64,000 nt of DNA from Ctenosaura bakeri (GCA_948474755.1 CAOLHI010000025.1:1020001-1084000), one strand, 5' to 3'. Shown: positions 22,758 through 34,185, numbered from the stretch's first letter. Translations and numbers: made by a program. Notes: a model not told the origin generated them from the sequence alone.

Positions 22758-24650
22758 ATAGAAGCCAAATGTAAGTATCTTAAACAAAAGGAATTTGAAT
22801 TTGGGAATAAAACCTCTAAGCAGCTGGCATATAAATTACGTACGAGAAAGGAACATAATTATATAACTCAGATTAAAAAGGAAGATCGACTGATTTCTGA
22901 GCAAGAAGAAATAATTTCGTGCTTCCAAAATTTTTTTTTGAAATTATATTCTAAGGGCAGATCTGATTTTAAGGAACTTGAAAATATAAAAAATTATTTA
23001 GATAAGGAAAATATACCTCGGATATCGGAGGAAATGAGGATTGGATTAAATCAAAAAATATCACTACAAGAGGTGAATATGGTAATTAGAAATTTAAAAT
23101 TAGGGAAAGCCCCAGGGACAGACGGGTTTACGGCAACGTTTTACAAGACCTTTGAAGAAGAATTGGTGGGCCCCTTTTTAGAATTAGTTAATCAGGATGG
23201 AAATATGGATATCCCCCCCTCATGGAAGGAAGCAAATATAGTTTTGATTCCGAAAGATGGAAAAGACGAGTGGGATATGAATAATTATAGACCTATCTCC
23301 TTGTTAAACTCAGACTACAAGATTTTCACTATGATTTTAGCAAACAGATTGAAAAAAATATTATGTGACTGGATACCTTGTGACAGTCTGGTTTTTTACC
23401 TAAAAGACAGCTAAATGACAATATAAGGGTGTTGATGAATATAATTGAGTATCATGAATATGTTCCACAAGAATTGGCACTTCTTTTCATAGATGCGGAA
23501 AAGGCGTTCGACAATCTTAATTGGAGTTTTATGAAGGAAGTCTTGAAAAATTTAAATATGGGTGATAAATTTAACAATTGGATAAACTCTATTTATACTT
23601 CTCAAAGTGCCTTCATTATAATTAATGGGGTAAAATCAGGTAAAATTGCAGTGGAAAAGGGTACTAGACAGGGATGTCCACTATCCCCACTTTTATTTAT
23701 TTTAACATTGGAAGTATTAATTAGAAAGATTCGAGAAGGTTGGAGATTAAAGGATGCCAAATTCAAGCGGAGGTTTATAAGGTAAGGGCCTATGCTGATG
23801 ATCTGCTTATAATATTAAATGATCCAATTAAAAGCATAGCTAAATTGTTTCAAATTTTGGAGGAATTCGGAGAATTAGCAGGATTTAAAGTGTGTGGGTG
23901 GAGATCAGAAAATGTTCTCCTGTATTTTTTTTTTTTAGAAGATAGACTTTGATTTAATCTTGGAGGCAGGAGACAAACATCTAACAGCAAAATTCTACCA
24001 ATTGTTATTAAAATGGGAATTGGAGCAGGAGGCTATTTAAAGCACTATGATTAAATGAGCTCAGAATATCGGGCAGTCTGTTCAATTACAACAATGGGAA
24101 CAAACATGGGAGAATTTGAATTTCACGAGATGTCAAACGTTTAAAGTAAATTATTATAAAATGTTCAATAGATGTTATTTAACACCAGCGAAACTCCCTA
24201 AGATTTATAAAGGCTATAATGAGAAATGTTGGAAATGCAAAACAAAAAGAGGGCCATTTTTCCGTTGTTGATGGGATCGTAAACAAGCTAAAACATTTTG
24301 GAAAAACATTAATTTAGACATTTTGAAAATGTTAAACAAAAATTTCCCTTTGCTTCCTGAATGTTACTTGTTGAATACGGTTGAATCGACTGAAGGGATA
24401 TATCGGGAAACAAAATATTTTTTTTTTTTGTATTTGATAACTAAAGCTAGATTGTTATTTGCCAGGGAGTGGAGAAATGAGAAGGTGCCAGAAATAGATG
24501 ATTGGCTGTACGAGATATAGGACTTGATGCAAACTGACAAACTCTTTATATTGTTAAAGGAGAAATCTCTGAACAGATAGCAGGAGGAGTGGGAAGGTGT
24601 TTGTAACTATTTGGAAAGGAGATGGGGACCTCATCAGTTATGGTGCTGAA
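22758..24650 (+). pseudogene. L1 ORF2 (reverse transcriptase) pseudogene
   Basis: Polymerase motifs are readable across frames: GKAPGTDGFTATFYK and NNYRPISLLN (22758-23414), then ALLFIDAEKAFDNLNW (motif A) and GTRQGCPLSPLLFILTLEVL (23429-23785), then AYADDLLIILND with the catalytic YADD near 23790. Further on, CWKCKTKRGPFF near 24230 is the L1 C-terminal cysteine motif, followed by LITKARLLFAREW near 24440. Frame breaks lie near 23400 and 23780, with a stop inside the cysteine region. The N-terminal endonuclease domain is absent. The motif order is typical of L1, not CR1. Confidence 0.8.
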
Positions 24651-24870
24651 GGATTAATGTGTAGCTCTGTGGTTTGCAAGATAAATTAGAGTGCTTGCAA
24701 TAATATTTCGTAAAGAAGAAATAGTATGTAGGAGATATAAAATATAAAGGATGCTTTTGGAAAATGGAAATGTATATAAATTGGAAACTGGTCATTGTAC
24801 TGTGTTATATTGTACTCTGATTTTTGAAAGCTTGTTGTATGGTTGGTATAATAGTTAAATAAATAAATAG
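22758..24870 (+). mobile_element. L1 LINE, 5'-truncated and decayed
   Basis: Contains ORF2 from just upstream of the polymerase domain to the C-terminus, then an AT-rich 3' UTR and an AAATAAATAAATAG tail near 24855-24870. Several frameshifts and stops, and an apparent internal deletion near 23935-24060, show that it is dead. Confidence 0.8.
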
Positions 24871-25993
24871 AAACATTTTCCTATATTTTTGAATGACACA
24901 TGACGATAACATGCTAGTGAGAAGTAATCCAGTGAGTTACTTTTTGGACGGCAGTAACAGTAACAGGGAAGTGACCTGTTGTAAAATAAAGACTGCTTTC
25001 ATTACTTTTGCATGACATGTTAAACACAGAATTACTTTTTAAAGTTACAGCTATAATAGTAAGTTTGCAACTATCATTGCAATTCATTCATTTTGGGGGC
25101 CTTTTAACAAGAAGAACAAAATGACATTTTAAAGGTATATTTTTCCAAGCGCGGTATAGGAGGCTTTTTTTTTAAAAAAAATTCTACACTTGCTCAGGTA
25201 GCTACAGAAAGCTTGCAAAATGTTGGTAAAGGAAGGAATATATAATAACCTCAACAGATCTTTTTCTGAAACGGTCCAGCAAAATGTACAAAGACCGCAA
25301 ATAGAGAAGGTTAAGGGAAAAAAGAGCAAGAGAGACGCTTGGAACATCAGCTGCCCACCTTTTGAGAGATAAAAAGGTTTCAGCAGGTGTGATCAGGGAG
25401 GCTATTAGCAGAGCAAAGGAAAATTGTCGCTTTAAAGCTGTTACTTATTAACACCCAGACAGCAGATGCGGCCTCACTCCGCACAAGCAAATATGTTTAA
25501 ATATTTATGGGGCAAGGGCACTGCAATTATTTTTTCCCCCTCGTACATAAAAAAGAAAGCACAAGGACAAAGCAAAGGTTTGTGGATTTTGCAGAAACTT
25601 AATTAGTCCACCGGCTTTAATGCCTTAGAAAGGGTTAAAAGTTAACTAGCTAGAAAATCAGACAAAGTGAGCTGGCTGGAGGTGTTGATGACAGGGGGGA
25701 TGATGGGGAAACCACTCAACCGAAAGGGAATACCTGTGGCAGACTGGTGTAAAACAAAGGAAAGGAGGAGAAACAGAAAGGAAAGTTTTGCTGCATCTTT
25801 AAGACAAATGGGTTCATTTTAGGATGAGCTTTCATGGATTATGAGTAGCATATCTAGCGTAAACTGCACCTAGGGCAAGTGTGGGAGTTTCACTCTACCT
25901 TCTTGCTCCTACCCTCCACCCCTACATGCACAGCTTTTCTGTGTCCCCCCAACATTGTCACCTGGGGCACATGTCCCATTTGCCCCATCATAG
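24871..25993. other. no gene seen
   Basis: AT-rich, largely single-copy-looking. Near 25855-25990 a C-rich stretch (GGCACATGTCCCATTTGCCCC) resembles interior sequence of the CAGTGGCGTAG hAT family, without clear ends. Confidence 0.4.
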
Positions 25994-26425
25994 GCCCTTT
26001 TCACTCGGCATTTGTCATGCAAAAGGGCGCCTGGAACGTCACGTGATTGTGAGGAGTGCTCTGCATGACGCACTCACAATCGCGCAATGCTCCAGGGTAG
26101 GTCAGGCGCCACTCACGTACTTTTTCATTTTCGGCTTTCAGCCAAAAATGGTGCGTGATCATGCATTGCTCCAGGGCCCCATGCGCACTTGCCAAGCATG
26201 CGGAGCCTCTGGAGCCGCGGCAGTCACGCTTCCTGCCCCAGCACAGCCTGGGAAACTCCCAGGTTACGCTGCGAAAGGAAGAGGCGGGGCTCTAGCACTA
26301 CCTGCTTGGGAGCAGGCAGCTCGTGCGGAGCTGAAGCAGCGGGGATGCAAGAGCCTCTCGCTGGAGGCTGCTTGTGCGATCCCTGCACCCCAGCACCGAA
26401 TAAAGGTAATCTGCGGAAAGGGCCC
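25994..26425. mobile_element. Harbinger-like non-autonomous element, family G
   Basis: 432 bp, ends GCCCTTTTCACTCGGCAT and ATCTGCGGAAAGGGCCC, TAG on both sides (25991-25993, 26426-26428). The GC-rich interior produces overlapping frames on both strands, including part of a 295-codon plus frame that also crosses a CR1; I do not regard that frame as a gene. Confidence 0.6.
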
Positions 26426-26985
26426 TAGAATAATAGAGTTGGAAGAGACCCCAGGGGCCATCCAGTCCAATCCCCTGCTATGCAGGAACACCCATCACAG
26501 CACTCCCAACAGATGGCCATCCAGTCTCTGTTTAAAAACCTCCAAAAGAAGGAGACTCCACCACACTCCATTGAGGCAGCATATTCCACTGTTGGACAGC
26601 TTTGACCATCAGAAAGTTCTTCCTGGGGTTCAGGTGGAATCTCCTTTCCTGCAGCTTGAATCCATTGCTCCTTGTCCTAGTCTCTGGAGCAGCAGAAAAC
26701 AAGCCCACTCCCTCCTTGACATGACATCCCTTCAAATATTTAAACACAGCTCTCATGTCCCCTCTTAACCTTCTCTTTTGCAGACTAAACATCCCCAGCT
26801 CCCTAAGCCACTCCTCATCGGGCTTCAGGGCTTCCAGATCCTTCACCATTTTGGTCGCCCTCCTCTGGACACGTTCCAGCTTGTTGGTATCTTTCTTGAA
26901 TCGAGGTGTCAAGAACTGGACACAGTATTCCAAATGAGGTCTAACCAAAGCAGAATAGAGTGGCACCAATGCAGAATAGAGCAGT
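26426..26985 (-). mobile_element. CR1 LINE fragment
   Basis: The minus frame 26532-26969 reads [38 protein letters not shown] and [20 protein letters not shown]. The 3' end lies at the low-coordinate side (TAGAATAATAGAGTTGG). Confidence 0.85.
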
Positions 26986-27171
26986 AGATACGCTTCTGTG
27001 GATTATATTCTACTTCGGTAGTTCGCAACCTTTTCTTTACCAGCAGCCCCCTGTAAATACAATTTGCTGCTGGGGACCCCCAAGACTAAGATTTAAATAT
27101 CTAAAGTTAGATTTAAATATTCAGATATTTCTTTAAATATTCAAAGATTTATTTATCATTGTGGAGACTAG

Positions 27172-27345
27172 GATTCAAATCTCCGCTCAGACACTGTCTG
27201 ACCTTGGGCAAGTCACATTCTCTCAGTCTCGGAGAAAGGCAAAGGCAACCCCCCTTGGAACAATTCTTGCCAAAAACAAATAAACACAGAGACAAGAACA
27301 ACAAAAAACTGTGATAGGTTCATCCTAGGGTTGCCATAATGTGAA
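27172..27345 (+). mobile_element. CORE-type SINE fragment
   Basis: TAGGATTCAAATCTCCGCTC, CTGACCTTGGGCAAGTCACA and TCTCTCAGTCTCGGAG mark the core. The tail GATAGGTTCATCCTAGGGTTG follows. Confidence 0.6.
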
Positions 27346-27422
27346 ATTACTCAAAGGAACACAAAAACAAAGTGCCACTGACAGGGGGAGGTTCTTTCTA
27401 TCCATCACATCTCTCCCTTTTG

Positions 27423-27590
27423 AAAACTGACTTATGGAGACCCTAAGGTGAACATAGCATGGGAGGGTCTTCTTGGCAAGATTTGTTGCCTTTCTTTGAG
27501 GCTGAGAGAATGTGACTTGCCTGAGGTCACCAAGTGGGTTTCCTTGGCTGAGCAGGGATTCAGATTCTGGGCTCCAGGGCAATAGTTTGG
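27423..27590 (-). mobile_element. CORE-type SINE fragment
   Basis: Reverse-complement core: GAGGCTGAGAGAATGTGACTT, GGTCACCAAGTGGGTTTCC and GAGCAGGGATTCAGATT. Confidence 0.6.
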
Positions 27591-28149
27591 GTACGTGGCA
27601 GCGGGGTTGTGTGTGCCAAAACTGCTCCCTCACTTGCAGCAACTCCTTTTGCACCATACCTATTTTTTCTATTACTTTTAGCTACAGGATGTGGACTCAC
27701 AAAATGGTGGAGGAGGAGGCATATCCATTGTGGGTGTGGAAGAGATGGCAAAGTGAAAGGGAGGAAAGTGTGTTTTGTATTTTTTTTTTTTAACAAAGGT
27801 TGCAACTAGCAGTGTTCAGATGTCTTAGTCACTTTTCAGAACTAGAGCAACTTTCCAAGGTCTTGAGGGTTGCCAGATGTCCTTTATTATAAAGAATGTC
27901 CTTTTATTAAGGGCCGGAAAGCTCGTCCCTTATCTGACCGGTAGGTGTTTCTTATTATAAGGAATGCCGTCTATTTGAAGGTTAGAAAACTCTTCCTTAA
28001 ATAATGATTGAGAGAGATGCCACAAAATCCCATATTTTGGGGTTTGGACCTTTCCTAAAGAAAGAAATTTGTGCACAATGTAATTTATGAATGTGGACAG
28101 TATGTTAATTTTGCAGACGAATACACGGCTCAATTGACCGAAAGCAATA

Positions 28150-28173
28150 ATTTCATCATCATCATCATCATTA

Positions 28174-28233
<60 letters not shown>

Positions 28234-28413
28234 GAGTACCCAGCTTGCTGGGGGCAGTTAGCTAAAAACACATTGTAAACCGCTTAGAGAGCACTTAGCT
28301 GATAAGCGGTATAGAAATTCATGCTATTTGTAATGTATAATGTATTTCATGTTGTTCACTGCCTCGATCCGTGTGGAGAGGCGGGATACAAATAAATAAA
28401 TAAATAATAATAC

Positions 28414-28460
<47 letters not shown>

Positions 28461-28475
28461 TGTTATTCAGGTAAT
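28150..28475 (+). repeat. ATT/TCA microsatellites around a Sauria SINE 3' segment
   Basis: (TCA)n then (TTA)n at 28155-28232. 28233-28400 is SINE 3' sequence: GAGTACCCAGCTTGCTGGGG, then TAAACCGCTTAGAGAGCACT and AAGCGGTATAG, then GCCTCGATCCGTGTGGAGAG. (TTA)n resumes at 28413-28460. The middle block is the classic Sauria SINE tail, missing from the other copies here. Confidence 0.75.
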
Positions 28476-28767
28476 AAGCTACTTCCTGACTATCAGCCCT
28501 GCATGTCATGAGTTTTGACTGTCCCTTATTTCTGTTTAGAAACCTGTCAACACTAAATTAAAGGCACTGGAGCAAAGTCAGCAAATGAAAGTGACCAATG
28601 GCAGCTCTAAGACAATGGGCATTATTAGAATTAAAAAAAAAATCTACAGTTTTAGGCAATGCAACTGCTTTGACCATTGGAAAGAAACGGTCCTCCCATA
28701 TCTGAAACAAAGCTGTCTCTTGCAAATTTAAGCTATAAGCTCAGCAACAGGTTAACATATATTCGCT

Positions 28768-28982
28768 ATATTTATTTATTTATTTATATCCCACCTCTCC
28801 ATATGGATCGAGGCGGCGAACAACTTACAAATAGCATGTATTTCTATACATGCCCCCAACAAGCTGGGTACTCATTTTACCGACCTGCGGAAGGATGGAA
28901 GGTGAGTCAACCTGGAGCCCGGCAGGATCGAACTCACAACCTTGTGGCTGCAGTACTGGCGTTTAACCACTGCGCCACCAGG
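28768..28982 (-). mobile_element. Sauria-type SINE, nearly full length
   Basis: (TTTA)n tail, then CCACCTCTCCATATGGATCG, CCCCCAACAAGCTGGGTACT, and the reversed pol III head AACCACTGCGCCACCAGG. A short deletion removes part of the CTGAGTCAACC region. Confidence 0.8.
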
Positions 28983-29082
28983 TGTGTCAGTATATAATTA
29001 TTCCATTGCTGAGTAAATTTCCGGGAAGTTCAGACCAATTTTATACCAGGTTCCTGTTGGAAGATAAGCCCCCAAATGTGAC

Positions 29083-29276
29083 CAGTGGCGGAGCTTGGAG
29101 TGTGTGGGGGGTGGGTGGGCAGAGGGGCAGGTGGGGAGGGTGTGTGTGGCTATGGCGCATGTGAGGGTGGGGCTACGGCGTGTGGGGGAGGGCAAACAAG
29201 GAGGCGCGATGCCCCCCCCAAAATTGCCGCCGGGGGCACACCACTTTCATCACCCCCCCCCATCCCTACACAACTG
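29083..29276. mobile_element. small hAT MITE (CAGTGGCGTAG family)
   Basis: 194 bp from CAGTGGCGGAGCTTGG to CCCTACACAACTG, with perfect 8-bp AATGTGAC on both sides (29075-29082, 29277-29284). GC-rich interior. Confidence 0.8.
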
Positions 29277-29444
29277 AATGTGACGCTGGCTATTGCTATA
29301 TTTTTCACAGAGACAGCCAGGATATTAGATAAAAGTCGATTCCAATTCTTTTACTGTTTTGATTTTTTCTTTGGATATTTTGCCCCTTCTCTGTTTTATG
29401 CTTGAGTTTGTTTTTGTTGGTTGTTGGATCTGTGGATCATAATA

Positions 29445-29480
29445 AACGGAGGATGATGATGATGATGATGATGATGATAG
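29445..29480. repeat. (GAT)n microsatellite
   Basis: Uninterrupted GAT repeats at the end of an AT-rich stretch. Confidence 0.8.
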
Positions 29481-29755
29481 GAAAATACCAGAAATTATAT
29501 GTATTCTAAAATTCTAAAGTAACATAAGCAAAGAGGCTTAAGAAGTTAAGCACGCCTAATTTAAACCCCATTGAATTTTCAACGGATCTGATCTAACTAC
29601 GACTGGATTCAGCCATGATCAAGACTCTGCTGAGGTGGTGTTGGTTGTTTTCTTAAAATCATCTTCAGACTTGATCACCCTAGCTGTGTCAGACTGCAAT
29701 CCCCACCATACCCAACTGGCATGCCCAGCACACTGTCTTGGCTTGAAATAACAAA

Positions 29756-30120
29756 ATGTGCAGCCTAAGACAGAAGAGAAGGTTAAGAGGTGACATGATA
29801 GTCATGTTTAAATATTTGAAAGGACATGAAGATGGAGCAAGCTTGTTTTCGGCTGGTTCAGAGTCTAGGACACAGAGCAATGGCTTCAAACTTCAAGAAA
29901 AGAGATTCTATTTAGACATTAGAAAGAGCTTCCTGATGGTAGGAGCAGTTCGACAGTGGAATACGCTGCCATGGAGTGTTATTGAGTTTTCTTCTTTGGA
30001 GGTATTTAAACGGTGCAGGTTGGCCATCTGTTGAGAAGACTTTGATTGTATATTCCTGCCTGGCTGAACGAGGTTGGACTGGACGGTTCTTGTGGTCTTT
30101 TCCACCTCTGTAATTCTATG
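29756..30120 (+). mobile_element. CR1 LINE 3' end
   Basis: [40 protein letters not shown] and a 3' end TGTAATTCTATG. The MITE at 30121 sits exactly at the CR1 tail. Confidence 0.85.
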
Positions 30121-30232
30121 GCCGTTTCCACACTACACCAGCCGGCCCCTCCCGAAACTGCAAACCCCAGGATTCCATAGGATGTTTCAAGTAGAATAAT
30201 CGCACTATAAGAGTGTAGTGTGGAAATGGACC
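30121..30232. mobile_element. foldback MITE with left-arm deletion
   Basis: GGCCGTTTCCACACTACACC jumps directly to the GCCGGCCCCTCCCGAAACTG centre, then a full right arm. ATG lies on both sides (30118-30120, 30233-30235), so the deletion did not remove the termini. Confidence 0.75.
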
Positions 30233-30235
30233 ATG

Positions 30236-30905
30236 ATATCTAAAGGGCCTTGGAATGGGAAGAAGCATTCCAAAAATATGCCGTCACTGCTATTATAAAT
30301 TCAGAACTGGCATCAAAATCTCTTCCCAGTTTCTTTCTCACACTGTGGGGCGGAAAATTCTAGTTGCTTCCTTTCTGCAGGCATCCCTCCACATGCAAAT
30401 GAGTCATGGAAGCGCGGAGTACCTTGCAATGCACTTCTGTGCCTGTTCTTCAGCAAAAAGACCCTCTGCTTTCAATCGGCCTTGCCCCTTGGCAAGCGTA
30501 CTTCAGGCAGCAAAACCACACTAATTTTTCAACAGGCGTGGGGGGGGAAGGTGACTTATTCCTCTGGGACAGGAGTGGAGAGGGTGGCGACCGGCAGGGG
30601 TTTCCTAGTGTTCTGTCAGATGCTCTTATTAACACATTGCGAGAGAACTGCAGTCACCCCCGCTGGGTTTGCAAGCAATTACATGCGGCAGCAGCCTGTC
30701 TGCCAGGAGTCATAACCGATACCTTGCTCGAGCATGTGGATGGATGCGAGGGGAAGAGGAGCACAGCTGCCGCCAGAATGGGGAGGCCAGGGTGTGAACC
30801 AATTTTGAAGAGGCAGCCTGTACTTGGGACAGCATCTGCTTCTGTCGCATATCTCACTATTTTTATTACTGACACCATATCTCACCTTTCCAAACTGGAA
30901 CTCAA
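30236..30905. other. no gene identified; overlapping frames
   Basis: A 175-codon plus frame (30406-30933) runs into the MITE at 30906 and has no recognised domain. Opposite-strand frames overlap it. Best treated as chance in moderately GC-rich DNA. Confidence 0.4.
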
Positions 30906-31102
30906 GGGGTCTTTCTGCACTAAACTGTTATAGTGCTACGATTCCACTTTCAACATCCTATGGAATCCTGGGGTTTACAGTTAAGGGAGGGGCATTCTCA
31001 GCCGGAGAGCTCTTTCGCCTCAGTAAACTACAAACCCCAGAATTCCACAGGATGTCGAAACTGGAATAATTGCACTATAACAGCGTAGTGCGGAAAGGGC
31101 CT
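30906..31102. mobile_element. foldback MITE
   Basis: GGGGTCTTTCTGCACTAAACTG and GCGTAGTGCGGAAAGGGCC, with the TCAGCCGGAGAGCTCTTTCG interior. Confidence 0.75.
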
Positions 31103-32560
31103 TGATAGTACCCTGAGACATGTAGAAGAGCCAAACCATTTTCGTTGAAGATACAGAATGCGATGCAAAAGATTTTGACATTTCAAGCACCAAGAAACAC
31201 TGAATTATATTTATTAGGAATTTGGGAAGAAGATACACCCGCTGACAAGAAACAACACAAACTGGTACCAGTATGTTGTTAGCAATGAGAACGGTATATG
31301 CAAAATATTGGGAAAAGATGGAACTCCTATCAACAGTTGAATGGTTTAATACAGTGGTTCTCAACCTGTGGGTCGCGACCCCTTTGGGGGTCGAACGACC
31401 GTTTCACAGGGGTCCCTTAAGACCGTCGGAAAATACGTATTTCCGATGGTCTTAGGCTCCATTCCCTCCTCGGTGGTGGTGCGCAAGCGCAAGCCATGCG
31501 CTCGCGTCCTCCTGCCCCCTGTTCAGAAGGGACTGAAATCGCTCCCCTTCTCCACTACCGGGAGAACCTCCTGTCTGACGGGCCAGTTTGGGGGGCGGCG
31601 GCAGCACGGGGGGGAGGCCCCCTCCTCGCCATGGTCCCTGCCCCACTCGCCACGGAAGGGGGCACTGCAGAAGGGCCGGGGGGCGCAAGGCGGCACTTTT
31701 CTGGGGGGTGAGCTGCGCCTGGCGCAAAAGACAAAGGCGCTGGGATTCCTCCCCCCCCGGCCAGGGTCGACACTCTGGAAACTTTTCCCACACTGCCCCC
31801 CCAGCGGAAATGAGAGCGAAGCAGAAGCAGAGCCCGGGGGGTTCTCGGAGTTTTTTCCCGGGGGAGACGCGCGGCTCCTCTTTCCCTCCCTGCCCACCCT
31901 CCCCTGTTCCTGGCCAGCGAGGGGGGAGGCAATGTAAATAATAAATAAATAATTTTATGGTTGGGGGTCACCACAACATGAGGAACTGTATTAATAAATA
32001 ATTTTATGGTTGGGGGTCACCACAACATGAGGAACTGTATTAAAGGGTCACGGCATTCGAAAGGTTGAGAACCATTGGTTTAATAGATTGATGGGAATAG
32101 TTGAAATGGACAATCTTGCATGTAGGTTAAAGGGACAAACAGAAAATGAATTACTTCTCGTTGGAAATGTTTGATTAGCTAAAGAAAAATCAGGGTGAAC
32201 AGATGATAGCAGGTTTTTGAACTTGCCTATCTTTCTAAGTTTTGATCTTTTTAAAAAAATTGTTACAAATATATTAATGTCAATTTGTTGCTGTTTCGGG
32301 ATATTTACATTACTTAAAATTTATTGTTTATCAATACTTTTAAAGAACTACTTCATTGTACATTTATTGTATATTACGGATACTACTGTTTAAAGAACAT
32401 TTTATTAACTATGTCATAAATACTGAGGTTTCATACTAATATTTAGAACAAATTTAATTTATAAGAATAGAATAATGCCAAAAATTGAATATCATGAATA
32501 CTAATTCTTAGTTCTTTCTGTTATTAACTAGGTAAATTTGCTTCTTGACTATTTGGTTAA
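31103..32560 (+). mobile_element. L1 LINE 3' remnant split by a SPIN-type hAT
   Basis: Plus-strand ORF2 tail: AMQKILTFQAPRNTELYLLG near 31155, then TVYAKYWEKMELLSTVEWFN. It continues after the insertion with RLMGIVEMDNLACRLKGQTE, and the frame is restored when the hAT and one TSD copy are removed. AT-rich 3' UTR follows. Confidence 0.7.
31352..32077. mobile_element. SPIN-type hAT with a GC-rich core
   Basis: Ends CAGTGGTTCTCAACCTGTGG and AGGTTGAGAACCATTG; internal GTCGCGACCCCTTTGGGGG and GGTTGGGGGTCACCACAACA are SPIN-family signatures. Perfect 8-bp GTTTAATA on both sides (31344-31351, 32078-32085). About 31450-31935 is a GC-rich block unlike the usual SPIN interior. A 49-bp unit near the right end is tandemly duplicated. 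No transposase. Confidence 0.85.
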
Positions 32561-32594
32561 GGTTATAAATACTATTAGCAGCAAAATTAACTTA

Positions 32595-32770
32595 GACCAT
32601 TTCCGCACGAGACTGTTATAGCGCGATGATTCCACTTTCAATATCCTATGGAATCCTGGGGTTTGCAGTTTCCGGAGGGGGCTGGCCCCTCCCTACACTG
32701 CAAACCCCAGGATTCCATAGGATGTTGAAAGCGGAATAATCGCGCTATAAGAGTGTAGTGCGGAAATGGC
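32595..32770. mobile_element. foldback MITE, palindromic
   Basis: Arms GACCATTTCCGCACGAGACTG and GTGTAGTGCGGAAATGGC around a GGGGGCTGGCCCCTCC centre. Confidence 0.75.
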
Positions 32771-32929
32771 ATGAGTGGCCAGGGTGAGACTCCACAGGTT
32801 TTCAACAAATCTGCAAAAACTTGATCCTGCTGGGCGGAGAGAACCAAGACTTTGCTACAAAGGAAGGGAAATGACTGGGCAGCTCAACTCCCTGCCTCTT
32901 GGGGAGCCTTTGCTTTTGTTTTTCCCTTT

Positions 32930-33185
32930 TTTCTAGTCAGGCCGGGAAACTCTCGCCTCCGCGGCGGAACTACACTTCCCAGCGTCCCACGGGGCCGCGG
33001 AAGTGGCGCGTCACGCCCGCCGAACGCGCCTCGCTGGGAAGGCTGATGCAACCCGGGCGGTGGGACGCATGCGCGGATGCGGTCGCTGGGCGGTGTGAGC
33101 GAGGGAGAGGTTGCAGAGCCTCAGTGGCAGCGGTAGGGGGTGGAGCTGGCGAGTTTTATCGCGGAGGAAGCCTTTTAAGTTGGAA
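32930..33185. promoter_or_regulatory. candidate CpG-island promoter
   Basis: A compact CpG-dense block in an AT-rich setting. It contains ACTACACTTCCCAGCG (32969-32984), close to the ZNF143/THAP11 motif ACTACAnnTCCCAG; GCGGAAGTGG (32998-33007), an ETS/GABP-type site; and CGCATGCGCG (33066-33075), an NRF1-type site. These three co-occur at vertebrate housekeeping promoters. No TATA box is evident. No first exon can be proven, and direction is unknown. It is not part of the neighbouring MITE or CR1. Confidence 0.55.
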
Positions 33186-33273
33186 ATAGTATATTTAGGA
33201 ATATGCCTCACCTAAAAAATGGTCTTTATTAATGTAGAAGCCCCCTGGTGGTTTTCACATATAGAGACAAAAA

Positions 33274-33993
33274 AGAAGAGTTGGAAGAGACCCCAGGGGC
33301 CATCCAGTCCAACCCCCTGTTATGGCTTTTTAATCCCCAGCAAATGGCCATCCAGCCTCTCCGAAGAAGGAGACGCCACCACACCCCAAGGCAACATAGT
33401 CCACTGTCCGACAGCTCTTATCACCAGGAAGTTCTTCCTAACCTTTACCTGGAATCTCTTTTCCTGCAGTTGGAATCCATTGCTCCGTGTCCTAGTTTCT
33501 GGAGCAGCAGAAAACAAGCTTGCTCCATCTTCAACAGGACATCCCATCAAATATTTAAACATGGCTATCATAACCTTTTTGTCAGGCTAAACATACCCAA
33601 CTCCCTAAGCCACTCCTTGTAGGGCATGCCTTGCGGGTCTTTTCCCATTTTGATCACTCTTCTCTGACACATGCCGGCTTGTCACTACCCTTCCTGAACT
33701 GTAGTGCCCAGAACTGGACACAGTATTTCAGGTGAGGTCTAACCAAAGCACAATAAAGTGGTGTTATTACTTCCCTGGATTTCGACACTATACTCCTGTT
33801 GATGCACCCCAGAATTGCATTGGCTTTTTTAGCCGCCTCATCACACTGTTCACTCATGTTCATCTTGTTGTCCACTAAGACTCCTAGATCCCTTTCACAC
33901 ATACTGTTATCCAGCCAGGTATCACCCATCCTCCATCTGTGCACTTCATTCTTTTTTCCTAAGTGTAGTACCCTACATTTCTACTTGTTAAAA
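33274..33993 (-). mobile_element. CR1 LINE fragment
   Basis: Minus frames 33320-33571 ([20 protein letters not shown]) and 33654-33944 ([40 protein letters not shown]). The split between frames shows decay. Confidence 0.85.
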
Positions 33994-34117
33994 TGGGATC
34001 CTTGTGTTTTTAATGCCTAAAGGAGGAAGGCAAATCTGGGTGACACAGATCGATTTTGTATTTTCCAAAGTGGAAGATCGATCCAGATTGCTTCATCAGC
34101 CCAGCAGCAGCATCTGT

Positions 34118-34153
34118 GGCCATTTCCACACTACATTGTTATAGTGCCAATTT

Positions 34154-34185
<32 letters not shown>

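Noticed and set aside
25881..26768. 295-codon plus-strand frame as a gene
   Set aside because: It crosses a Harbinger-like element and the antisense strand of a CR1, with no domain of its own.
28150..28475. CRISPR-like or satellite array
   Set aside because: Plain trinucleotide microsatellites around a SINE tail.
30406..30933. 175-codon frame
   Set aside because: Runs into a foldback MITE and overlaps equally long opposite-strand frames.
31368..31937. 189-codon frame in GC-rich DNA as a host protein
   Set aside because: It starts inside the SPIN terminal repeat, and GC-rich DNA gives long frames on both strands; kept only as possible captured cargo.
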